A DNA stretch of 64,000 bases from Talpa occidentalis (taxonomy: Eukaryota; Chordata; Mammalia; Eulipotyphla; Talpidae), in the NCBI RefSeq assembly GCF_014898055.3, contig NW_023601212.1, forward strand, positions 31,732,329 through 31,796,328, written 5' to 3'. Made by a program: the position numbers and the translations under genes. The notes beneath the pieces are model-generated. The model had not been told where the DNA came from. It saw only the letters and a list, made by a program, of their open reading frames with translations, and did no database searches. This document shows positions 1-11,037 of this stretch, piece after piece (position 1 is the stretch's first letter; each line of letters begins with the position of its first letter).

Positions 1-807
1 TCAATGGCATATAACAATATAGTGTTTCATTTCTCATCTATCTGCAATCAGGTGTCAATGAGGTGTCTCTCCTGACCTTGGCTAAACATGTAACAGGGTA
101 ATTCCCAGGGAAAGGGGAGATTCTAGGCTCCCTGCTCTTCCCAAGGAAGGGTGGAGCTGACCAGAGAGAAGCCAGAAAAGACTGGGAGAAGGAAGGATGG
201 AGAGCAAGAAGGAAACCTGGAGGAGGCACATGGAGCAGAGACATGGAGCAGTGAAGAAGTTGCACTTACTTCTCAGACTTAGACTTGTACCAGGAACTTG
301 GGGCACATGGAAGGAGACACTTGAAACAGACATGGTGAGAGACCCATGGGGAGGTTGACAATGGCAGCCTTTATCTTGACTTCTATTTTGATTGTGCTCT
401 TTTCCTTCCAGACTTGCCAGGCCCCTTCTGCCCTTTGCCTAGGGGCCCCCACCAGGAGATGACTTAGACTTATGGCAAATTTTTGGAACTTAGCAGTCCT
501 GCTTTGGGCCAACCCTGTTTGGCTGGGCATTTATCCATGAGGGGGTGGGTAACTTTGGATGATTTGGAAACTCTACTCTTCTTTTTTTCTTCTATCACAC
601 ACTAATTATATTGAAGTTCTTTTCTATTGAAGTTCTTATGCACTAGGGTATATTTTGTCTTAACATAACATACAAGCCCAATTTTTTTAACCTTTATTTT
701 TTACTTTTTAACTACACTTGTTGTTTCCAATACAATAAATCACAGTGGAATTGATGTCTTCTTATCCTTGGACTTAGAATAAATGCTGCTAATGTCTCAC
801 CATTAAC
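1..807. other. Flank beyond IGSF9B, left end
   Basis: No gene or recognisable repeat seen. The right part (about 580-780) is AT-rich. Confidence 0.5.
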
Positions 808-821
808 AATAATACCTTCTG

Positions 822-1085
822 GGGCCTCTCTGGTGGCCTAAGGGTTAATTCTTTGTGCTATCACCGCTGTGGCCTGAGTTCCAATCCACAGCCAGGGAGC
901 TAACCCCACATATGGTGCAACAGATCTCTCTTCTTTTGCCCGCTGCTCCTCTTAACGGTGTTATTTCAGTACATCTGCCAGTTCTGCTCCCTACTCTGTC
1001 TCTGGTGAATCCTCTTGCCACGCCCATCTCTGGCCTACACCTCAGTTCTTGTATGCAAACATAAGTTTAAAAAAATCTTTAAAAA
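822..1085 (+). mobile_element. tRNA-derived SINE, Vic-1-like (copy 1)
   Basis: A gggcctctctggtggc head, an internal pyrimidine-rich body (ctgctcctctt...cagttctgctcc) and an A-rich CTTTAAAAAAA tail. It is flanked by a perfect 14-bp target duplication AATAATACCTTCTG at 808-821 and 1086-1099, the mark of L1-driven insertion. More diverged than copy 4. Confidence 0.9.
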
Positions 1086-1239
1086 AATAATACCTTCTGT
1101 AGATGAGAATTGTGACAGAAGAGTGAAGTAAAAGACTGATACATACACACTAAGAGGATCTCCTGCAGTGATAGCACTATCTCATAGTTTTTAGGGAATT
1201 TTACAAGGAGACTCTTTATGTTACAGGGCAACCCCAAAG

Positions 1240-1850
1240 GGAAATGGGATGGCCTGGGTGTGAGTCCTCACTTATGCTTAAAAAAAAACCCTCAGAACAA
1301 AACCCAAGGGCAGACACACGTAGAAAGGTTAATAAAAGGTTTATTTATAAAGGAAATGAGAAGGGGGGGAGCACAGAGAGCGAGAGGGGGACATAAGGAG
1401 ATAATTTGGTCAATACCTCCTATCAGTAAATGCTGCCTTAGCTGGGACCCTGAGTACATGCTGAAGGCAAACCAAACCAAGTTTTTCCCAGACCCACATG
1501 TGTTCAGTTCCATACCAAGTATGGCTGCTTAATTTCACCCTTAGTTTCCAGCAACCCTGCCTTCTGGAAGTTAGGTGTCATGGCAGATGCACAGTATGAT
1601 GGAAGTTGTAGTCCCTGGTGCTTGGGCTTTCTTTGGCATGGAGGTGCGGGTGGAGTCTATAAAGCATCAGTGGGTGAGTTCATTCAGGACATACTGTTCC
1701 CCAACATTTACACTATGGAAGATATTTTTGACCTGCTTTGGTTCCTCTGTCTAGCTGGTGGGTTGTTCTTTATTTGGAACTATAGGCATAAATAAGAATA
1801 GCACATTTTGGCATCTGCCTTGCACCTAAAGACAAAATAAAATTTAAAAA
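1240..1850 (-). mobile_element. LTR-like segment, possible solo LTR
   Basis: On the minus strand there is a pyrimidine-rich stretch, then TTTATAAATAAACC and TTTATTAACC, then CTGCCCTTGGGTTTTGTTCTGAG, an arrangement like the R/U5 and poly(A) region of an endogenous retrovirus LTR. I cannot define TG...CA ends or a target duplication, and see no retroviral genes. The family is not identified. Confidence 0.35.
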
Positions 1851-2261
1851 AAACATAGTAGCAGCTGATACATAACCAGGGTTTTGCCAAGGAAGGAAGG
1901 ATGTCAAAAATGAGAAAGATGAGGTAACAAAGGAAAGAAAGTATGCTGATTTAAGCAATTAAATCTCCCAAGTCAAGCCTGGAAGTAATAGAATAAGATG
2001 TGGAAGAGTAAGTTGGGATGGAGCTGATTCCTTACCCTTCCTGAGCCTGTTATTCCCTTCAAGTGAAAGGAAAGGCATAATTAATCACAGAAAATTCACC
2101 TCGTCAGTGATCCTGCATATGAGATTTTGCTAGGACAAGCTTCTGTGAGAGTTAGGCACTCATTTAGACAAAGATGGGGCCAAACCAAAATGCCATCTTT
2201 GTTACATAATTGATGAGTCAGTCTATCTTTTCCGAGTTCTTAAAAGATTTCACGCACTGTT

Positions 2262-2287
2262 AAAAAAAAAAAAAAAAAAAAAAAAAA
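2262..2287 (+). repeat. Poly(A) tract
   Basis: An uninterrupted run of about 25 A with no recognisable element in front of it. It lies in the flank past the gene. Confidence 0.9.
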
Positions 2288-2681
2288 GCTACAAAGTTAA
2301 AGAACTTTATGTGCATTAGACTCAGAAATAAGTGACCCCCTTTTAGATTTTGCTTAATATTGTCTCCTCAGGGAGGCCACTCAAGCACTCTCATTTTCTA
2401 CTGCAACTAACACCCTCCTTATGCACTCCAGGTGCCTCTTATCCTGCTCACTGTATTTTAGCCATCGAATGTTCTTATTGCAATAACCGTACATAGTCTG
2501 TTTCCCCACCACGAGACCATAACCTTATCTATTTTGTTCACTGATGGATCCAAGTGAAGGGAACACACATAATAGACCCTTATCACACACCTGCTCCATG
2601 AATGAAAAGCAGGTACTCCTTCTTCCAGGCTCAAGTCCTTTCCAACCACTGAGCCATGAGTTTAAAAGGGGCTGATTAGGG

Positions 2682-2948
2682 CCTCCCTGGTGGCGCAAGG
2701 GGTTAGTGCAGCACTGTGAAGCTGTCCACAGCCTCTGCAACACGAATTCAATCCCCCAGCTGGCCAGGGAGCTACCTACATGGTACAGCAGACCTCTCCT
2801 GTCTCACCGGCTGCTCCCCTCAGCAGTGTATTTCAGAAGATCTCCCTGTTCTGTTCCCCACTCTGTCTTGCTGAATCCTCTCACCAACACCCACACACCT
2901 CTGGCCTTTACCCCAGTTCTTGTAAGTATAAAATATCTTTAAAAAAAA
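2682..2948 (+). mobile_element. tRNA-derived SINE, Vic-1-like (copy 2)
   Basis: Same family as the copy at 822. It is flanked by a perfect 19-bp target duplication (TAAAAGGGGCTGATTAGGG) at 2663-2681 and 2949-2967, so the insertion is fairly young. It sits just past the proposed gene end. Confidence 0.93.
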
Positions 2949-3057
2949 TAAAAGGGGCTGATTAGGGAGACCTACAGCCACAGGTGAGATGAGATAACAT
3001 CAGAATACACTTCCTAGGGATAAATAACAATTAGAAAATGAACTTTCTTAGCAAATG

Positions 3058-3063
3058 TTTATT
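3058..3063 (-). terminator. Candidate distal poly(A) signal AATAAA
   Basis: The plus strand reads TTTATT, giving a canonical AATAAA on the gene strand. GU-rich sequence (GTGTATTCTGATGTTATC) lies about 35-55 nt further on, so cleavage would fall near 3035-3045. It is the last canonical signal before the SINE-bearing flank. Confidence 0.5.
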
Positions 3064-4287
3064 TATATCAAAATACAAAACATTTCTGAAGCAGAGAAGT
3101 GTTACATGAGGAGCAATTAAATACTAAACTTCTTCAACCAGTTTAACTCTCAACACTCTCAGGTACCTTCACTGGGTACACATCTGGTCCTGTGATGTGG
3201 CTTTTTTGTTTGTCTGCTTCTGTATGGGTCTGTTTGCTTGTTTTGATTTTTAACTCATTATGTGAACATGCAGTGTTACTGATGATGGTTTGGTTAGTAT
3301 CCAGCAAGCCTGAAAATGCCAGCGAGTGGAGCCTGGCACGGCAGCCTGAGCCTGGGCCGGCTGCAGATTCTCTCCCGAACTGAGTCTGGGTGTCACTCCA
3401 CTTTTTACTAACAAGAATTCTAAGGCCAGAGGAGTCACTGTCCTTGGGAACGAGGGCAGGCATTATTGCTTAGGGCCACTGCACAGGTGTGGCTTAGGGG
3501 TCGACTCCAGGGCTGTCTTCTTGGTGGATCAGGAAGGGGCAGGACAGCCAATCACAGCCCACCTGGAGGGGTGGCAGCTAGGAGAGTCCCAGCCTGCAGA
3601 GACCCTGCAGAAGGAAGCCCTTTCCCAAGAAAGCCAACAAGAACTAGAGAGGAGAGAGTCCTCCCAGTCCTGACAGTCTGATTTGGTGGTTAGAAGTGTC
3701 TGCCCCAGGCACTGGCCCTTTATAAATGCTTGGAATTTGGAGATTTCGAGGGAAAGCAGCTGGTGGAGAGTGGAGCTGTTCCATACCCCACCCTTCTCTC
3801 ACAGAGGAAAGGGAGGGACACAGGATACCAGGGAGGATGTGTTCCCCCTTTCCTAACAACCCCTGCCCCTACCCCCAGAGCCAAACTAAGCCTCCCTTTC
3901 AGGCCCTCAGAGTATTCCCTTTGGCATCATGTACCTGTACACACACCCACACACTGCACACACACACACACTCATACACACAAATGCCTGGCTTCCTATC
4001 TGCTTAGGAAGCAGAATGGACTCCACTCTTTTCCATCATCCTCATTCCAAGGGGGTCCCTTGGCCCATAGGTCCCCAAGACCAGCCCCAGGCTTGACACA
4101 CACTGGCATTCCCAGGCTTTTGAAAAGAGGGTGACAGAGCAGGGAGCTCACCAGAGACAGGTTATACAGAGTGTGGATTATGCTCATATAAGGCTTTGGT
4201 ACAGCACCGGTTTAATGTTCTGATAGTATGATTTCTAAGTTGTTCCTTAGAAGAAGAAAAAAAAAAGCTTACTGAAAAAATAGTGTT

Positions 4288-4293
4288 TTTATT
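4288..4293 (-). terminator. Candidate internal poly(A) signal AATAAA
   Basis: A second canonical AATAAA on the gene strand about 10.5 kb past the stop. ATTAAA variants lie near 9778-9783 and 11206-11211. Any could give shorter 3' UTR forms; none is proven. Confidence 0.3.
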
Positions 4294-7200
4294 TACTTTT
4301 GAGTTACATACCTGAAGTTCAAAAAGTAAGCCTCTAGTTGCCATTCAAATTCACACTCAAAGGTGTTCTGTGTGCAGCTGTACAATTTGTTGGTTTGTCT
4401 TTAATAGTTAAACAAAATCAGCCAACCAATACCGTGAAGTCAGCTGCCCCGTGATAACTGCCTTTAACCAGTCCGCACACACAGAAAAGAGAGAAAACAC
4501 AAAAGCCACCCCTAAATCCCCCACCCCAAACCCCAAGGGAGAAAAATCAAAAAGAAGACAAATACAGCAAGATATAAGGAACCAGTGGACGATTGAGGGT
4601 CAGCCCAGCTGGCCTCTTCTAGAACAGCACCATAAAGCACCCTAGCGCAGTGACGTTGTAATACTCAACATTCAAGAAATGGAAACGAGGTTTGAATGGT
4701 CTTCAGAAGACCTGGCGTGGGTGGGGGTAACCCCCAAAGAAAGTTGAAGAAGAAAAAGAAAGAGTTCGAAATGAGAGCAAGAACTCCCATGACGAAAGCA
4801 ATCGTCATCTCCAGAAAAGAAGAACCGAAGCAGGAGGCCGCTGGGCACCTCGAGGTATGGAGTTTGTAAGAGGTCTTGGGGAGCGACGTTGTGAACCCCT
4901 CCCCACCCACACCATCTAGTCGTCCCCCACCCTCTGTGCAGTCACAGACCACCAAATGGGGGAAAGAAGTTCAGACCAAGCCTGCCTCTAGGCGTGCAAT
5001 GGAAGAATTAGATCCAGGAGGATAAAACCTCTCCTCGAGAACAAGACAAGGCTGAAGATAAAAGGAACCAAGTGTCACTGACATGAAGCAGGTCCCTTCA
5101 AGTGGTCCCTTCAAGTCTGTGGCTATGGGAAAAAGAGGAGCAGCTAGTGAAAGCACACCCTGCCAATGCCCTCATCTCTAGCCCCACAAATGGTCGTTAG
5201 GAAATCAAATCTAAATGTGACATTAAGACTTTTTGAGGTTGATGTAGACAACTCGGTATGTGGAACTTTAAACTGCTAATCTTCCCCAAACCAACAATTT
5301 CTCTTCCAGTAACCTCAGACTAAAGTTCCAGCAACAGACTATCCCTTTAAGCATCCCCTCCAGTCCTCAGGCACTGCAATGAAAACAGGGGAGACACCCA
5401 CACTCCATCATGGTGGACACTCCCTCTCGGAAGGGAAGATGCCCCACCCACACACCTGCTATTTTTACATTGCCCAAAGTGGCTCAACATGAACACCTAT
5501 AATAAAGAGGAAAGGAAGCATCTAGCAAGAAACCAAAGAACAATGGATTAAACCCTTCTTCCCCAAACAACTGGTTGATGATAGAGGGGGAAAGAGCATG
5601 ACCCCCCCTCCAGCCCTTTGGCATTTCCCAGTGGATGTCTACTCCAAGCTCATGTTCCATGCAGCAGACGGACACAGCACCGGAGTCCTTTACCACCTAC
5701 CCAAAGGGAAAAGCACCAACATTTGACATCCATCCTTTCTACCACGTGGGGGCCAGGAGTATGGAATAGCTCATGTTCCTGGTAGTGGCCGCGGGTCTCG
5801 AAGTCTTCATCAAGAGCACCCTTCTCACCAATTGGTCCATTAACTGAGAGTTTCAAATGCAAGAAATTGTGCCCATTCCTTAGCCAATTAGATCTCAGTC
5901 CATTTTGCCCCCATGTGCCATGCAAAAGTCCAGCTCTTCAGAGAAATTGGAAATCTTTGCTGGGCTATGTATTCTTTCTCCTCTAGTGTCGATCTTTCCG
6001 TCTTTCTGAGGGCCAGATCAGGGAAGAGTAGAAATAAACACTACATCCCCCCAAGCTCCAAAATTCCAAGGTAGGGGCAATATCCCTTATCTTCACTCTT
6101 TCTCCTCCAGAGTCCAATTGGAGTGTGAGGAGTGGGGAATAAGCAGGTCAATGGATGTCCTGGTCTCCTCTGCCCTGACGCTGCTGAGGTTTCTAAGAAT
6201 CAAGCCTGGGGTTGCATGGGAGAGAGCAGAGTTTGGATTGACCCTTGACCTCCTGGGGATGTTAACCTTGTGAGGGGTCTGTGATGCTATAGAGATTTGT
6301 TCTGCTGGTTGCATTGTGCCAAAAGTGGCAGGAAAAGGGGAGGACTTCTCCGAGAGCCCAAAATATAGTAACGCAAAACCCTCTTTGTATGGAGGCTTTG
6401 GTAGGTTAGAAGGGGTTGCAAGCTGGGAAAGGAGACAGAATCTGCTGCTTTCCCTCTTGCTCAACCGCCCTCAAAAAGTCAAGAAACATCTTCCTATGGC
6501 CTCCTGCAAAGGCAGGAAAGCTTAGGCGCTGCATGGGCGAGCCCGTTTGCCTTGTGTCCCTAGAAAAGGGGGACATTCTAAACAGGTAGTCAGAGATAGC
6601 GTCTGAGTGAACAGCAGGTACCCATAAGGTCTATGCTGTGGGCACAGAGGGTCAGGAATCAGCTCCACCCCAACTTAATCTTCCCATAATACTCCCCAAA
6701 ATGTAAACAGAGCCTCTCCATTGACTGAGGAATCTGAGCTCCTCTATTGACCAAATTGGATCTGTAAGATAAAAGCTTGCAAACAGCAAGACACTTTGGT
6801 TGGGGAGGAGGGGTTGGTATCGCCTTCCTTTAGTTAATGAGCAGGATGAGCAGGGAGACTGCAGCCACGAGTCTCTCCAGGCTGCCTATACCATCTGACC
6901 CTGCACCAGCTTCAAGCACATCACTGCGAGCTCTTGGCAAGTCAGGAAGAAGGGCAAGCACCCAGAGGACGACTGCTAGGGTCACGAGGCACGTGTCCTT
7001 GCAGCACATATGAGGTCTTGAATTCTCAGAGAGGTATTCTTCAGGGCACCCAAAATTTCCTGCCCAAATACAAGTGAGCTCCTACTCCCCAGAAGTTCCT
7101 CCATTATACTGTTCAGTTCTGTAAGGCCCAGGCCAGGTGGCAGAATGAGGTTCCACCTGGCCCCATCCTCCTAGTTTTGCCCAAAATTCTTCTCTCATAC

Positions 7201-7764
7201 CTCATCCTCCGCTCAGTGTCCCAGAATGGACCGCTCCACTTCCAACAGCACCTTATTTTCCAATAAAAATATAACTGAAAGAAGCATACATGATATATTT
7301 ATACTAAATATCACATTCACACGGGTTCCAAGAATCTGCAGCAAGAATGATCACGGTGTCTTCCTCTAAGACTGAGCCATGCAGCCATCTCCCAAGCGCT
7401 CTGAAGATGCCTTCCTTTCCCCACCACCCCCTCCAGGGGTGCTTGTGTCAAAGTACAACAAACCAGGGCAGCTACTGCAAACCCCTAGGTAGTCTGTACC
7501 TTTTCCTTCCTAACGCTGCTCACCTTCTTCCAAGGAACTGGGTTCCAACCCACAGCAGGGTGGGGATGGATTCAGATTCTTCTACTCACCACCCTCGCTA
7601 TGTTAAGCACCTACATCAAAGCTTTCAAGTCAGTGTCTCCTCCCAGTGACAAGAGACACTGGGTCCTGGGTCTTCAAGGCTATCAGACTGAGTGGCTCCC
7701 CACAACCTTCAGCTCACTTGTCCTTTCTGCAAGTGATTTGTTATTTTAAAAAAAATGTTTCATA

Positions 7765-7772
7765 TATATACA
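7765..7772 (-). promoter_or_regulatory. Pumilio-type motif UGUAUAUA
   Basis: The transcript strand reads TGTATATA, fitting the PUM1/2 consensus UGUANAUA, in the proposed 3' UTR. Confidence 0.45.
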
Positions 7773-7947
7773 TTTCCCTCAGAAGGACCCAAGCAACTCT
7801 GAACAGAGTGTCTCAGAGGAAGAGGCCTGAAGGATGGGAAGGAAGGGGTTGTCAAGGCATGAGCTAGTATCCCAGACCACCTGCTGAATCAAGGTAGTCT
7901 TGCTTGAAACATCTCTAAGCACAGGTACAAAAATAAAGCGAACTATG

Positions 7948-7990
7948 ACTTCATATAGATATATAGATATATAGATAAGCTAGCTAGCTA
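7948..7990. repeat. GATATATA / AGCT simple repeat
   Basis: ATATAGATATATAGATATAT followed by AGATAAGCTAGCTAGCTAG. The AGCTAGCTAGCT part is self-complementary. Confidence 0.85.
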
Positions 7991-8220
7991 GACTTGATAT
8001 AAGTTTTCTTTCTATTTATATATGTGTGCCAAGGGCAGGAGCTCTTACTCCTCTTGCCCGACTTGAGCCTTGGGCCCTCTGTTTCCCACTCCCCAGATGT
8101 CCCACTTGGCTGCCTCCCACGCTCTAATATTGCATCTGATCCTTGCACCCACCCACCCCCCCTTACATAAGTTCCCCTCTCTCCTTAAAATAGAGCGCAT
8201 TATATGTATTTATATAATTT

Positions 8221-8228
8221 TATATACA
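8221..8228 (-). promoter_or_regulatory. Pumilio-type motif UGUAUAUA
   Basis: Second UGUANAUA match, about 450 nt from the previous one, in an AU-rich stretch. Confidence 0.45.
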
Positions 8229-8381
8229 ATCTCCATAAAAAATACACTAAAGATGGTATATTACTAATTTCACCCTCCTACCAAAACAGAAGTTGCCTAG
8301 CAAAGAAAGAGTCAACCAAAAAGAGGGTCTCCTAGACCTGATGCTACTCAGGCAAATTAGTGTGTCCCTATGAATCTCTTA

Positions 8382-8475
8382 CACACACACACAAATACCC
8401 CACCACAAACATACCACACAAACCATACCATACAATACCACACACACACACACACACACACTCACACACACACTG
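8382..8475. repeat. (CA)n-rich microsatellite in the proposed 3' UTR
   Basis: Two CA runs separated by CACCACAAACATACCA-type sequence. On the transcript strand this gives UG-rich RNA, a possible CELF/TDP-43-type binding stretch (inference). Confidence 0.85.
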
Positions 8476-11029
8476 AGTTACTTCCTGAACCCAGGAAAGG
8501 AACACAGAATAGACAGCTGGCTGGGAGGTAGAGAAGACCAGGGATATAACCTGGTAACTGCAGAGAGACAGGTGAAACAATCCCATTTCTCTGACCCAGC
8601 AAGATACTGTCTACTCACCAAAGACCTCTCATTGTTTGAAGGTAGTGTAAGTATTTGGTGATAGAGTGATTGACAATTTCCCTTCAGAGGCTTTCAAGAT
8701 GACCATGAAGAGGTCTATTCCTCACCACCAGAAACAAGGCTTCATAGATACCCTAAGCCAAATTGAAGCAAAAAGCCCTAAATCCTCATAACTAACATGA
8801 GTCAGCATCTGTCCCTTCCCTCTACTGTGAAAAACGCACACATGGCCCAAAAGCATGCTCGCAGAATTTCTAAGGCTGAAAATGCAAATTCCCCTCCCCA
8901 GCCCGACCCTCCTCCCTTCCCAGCTCCCCTTCCCCACCCAACCACCTCCCCATCGTAAACCATGCACAAGTTCAAGATCCCTGGAGTCATAAAGAAGTGG
9001 GGTAAGGAGGAAAAGGGAACCTAACTGCTGTTTATATGGGGTAGAGGGAGGGAGCTTGCCCTAGTTCCTAAAAATCAACCAGGAAATCTAGTGCCTGGGA
9101 GAGGTGGGATTGGTGGAGCACGTTGCTTTAAGAACCAAAGACAACGGCCCCCACAGATATTATCTTCCAGTAGGGCGGGAAAGGCAGATACCCCAGGGAC
9201 AGAAGCTGAGAATTCGTAGCACTCCCAATGCCACAACTGGCCCTACTGGCCATTGTCTGAAGTTGATGACAATTTTGTCAGTCCTCTGCAGAAACTCTAA
9301 CTACTACCATGGGCCCCCCATAAAAGAGAGTTTCTAGTTCTCCATTTGCTATTCTACCAAAGCATTTAACAGTCAGGAAATTCTGACACTTCCGTAAGGT
9401 ATGGCCAGTCCTTAATGATATTTGTGTTCATGCTTAATTTTCCTTTTTCTACACAGAAACCGTTAGGCATTGGGGGTGTCTGTCTTTGGATCAGACTCAA
9501 CCTACTGGAAATTAGTCTATCAGTTTAAAATTAGCTCATTCTAAGCAACCCAACACACCAAATATCTGGTGGGAACAGTATATTCGCTCATGAGAGACTT
9601 ATTTGAAAGTATAGATTGGGGGCCCCAGAAACAAAGCATTGGACCATAGTGGAGTCATTACCACTCTGAGAGAAGAGGGTAAGGGACACCCCTAAACAAA
9701 CATCAAGTTGCTACGAGTGCTGAAGTCCAATCATATGGGCTTTGACTCTTGGTTCACTGGATTCTTCTAAAGAAGAGATTTTAATTCTGCCTCTTGGTCT
9801 GATAGGAGGCAGAGTCGGAGACATTAAAGAGGACAGAAGAATGGCTGGTGTCTGATTTCAGACTCTTCACCCTCTGATGTTAACCAGACTGGTGGCTTTC
9901 CCTTATCAAAGGAAAGTGAGGATAAAAGCTCTAACTATAAAGCCACTGTGAAGCTCCGTGGCCTGAAGGAAGTCTCTGTTACCTCAGGAAAAGGGTGAGA
10001 AGTTATAAAAAGTCCAGCCCCAGGCCCTCCTCTGCATCTCCAGCAACAGGGTCTTATGAAAGATGTTTGGGTAAAGGAGGCAAAAGCCACCCATCACTTC
10101 TGCTGACGAGAACAAGCTTGTGAAGCTCTTGAGAGAATGTGTTCCTTCTCTACTGCCAAAGAGCCGGTGATAGGATGGGGATCTTGAGACAAGTCTCCTA
10201 GCTTTGGGTCTGAGGAATCCCCCAAAAACAAAGAGATAAAGTTGAATTACCTCACAGAGAATACGTCCATGTTTGGTTTGGGCACTTAGTGTTATAGGCT
10301 AATTCTAAAAGAAGCAAGAAAGTCAAGTTCAGAAGCAAGACCTTTTCCAGGACCCAGTCTGGGCTGTGCCAAGACCCACCCCAGAGCCTTTTTCCATAAT
10401 TCCATCACACTCCCTCCAAACCAATCTTCACTGCCTTATTCCCCAGGCTGCCTCCTCCCAGGCAATCGATCCCCTTCCCTTGGGACAGTCCCCAACTTGG
10501 AACTGCACCCTTCTGGGTACTAAGTTATCATGTAACCCTCAGAAGGAAGGTGAGGTTTATGTCCCTGGGTTTTGGTCACATGCCAGGACCCCACCTTCTC
10601 CTCCACGATTTATGTGGCTTTCTGATCCCCTTCCTACCTTACAAACACCTGGCAAAAGAACTTGACCTCCTCTCTATAATCCAATTCTCTAATTCCCCTT
10701 CCTGAAATACTCCATCCCATCAATTACCTTATTCAGCCTAGATCTGGGGCCCTCTCCCCAAAGCAATGAGCAGCATGACCCCAAAGGGCTTCACACTCCA
10801 GCCTGCCCAAAAAGACCAGAAAGGCATAGCTGGGTTGAGAGATGCCCTGAATACATGCACTTCCCCTCAGAGAGAGTGGTACTCAGGAGACCTGCCTCAC
10901 CATCCTGTCCCCCTCTGCCCTTCCTACCTCCCAGTGGTGCCCCCAATGCTCCTTTACATGCAAGCAAAGCAAGGCCAAGATTACCTTTAGCTTTTCATAT
11001 GATTCGCTACATAGTGATAAAATGTACTT

Positions 11030-11037
11030 TATGTACA
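11030..11037 (-). promoter_or_regulatory. Pumilio-type motif UGUACAUA
   Basis: The transcript strand reads TGTACATA, matching UGUANAUA, in the middle of the proposed 3' UTR. Confidence 0.45.

Noticed and set aside
1580..1795. 71-codon plus-strand frame with a hydrophobic end
   Set aside because: Lies in the LTR-like segment; no family recognised and no gene context. Probably chance.
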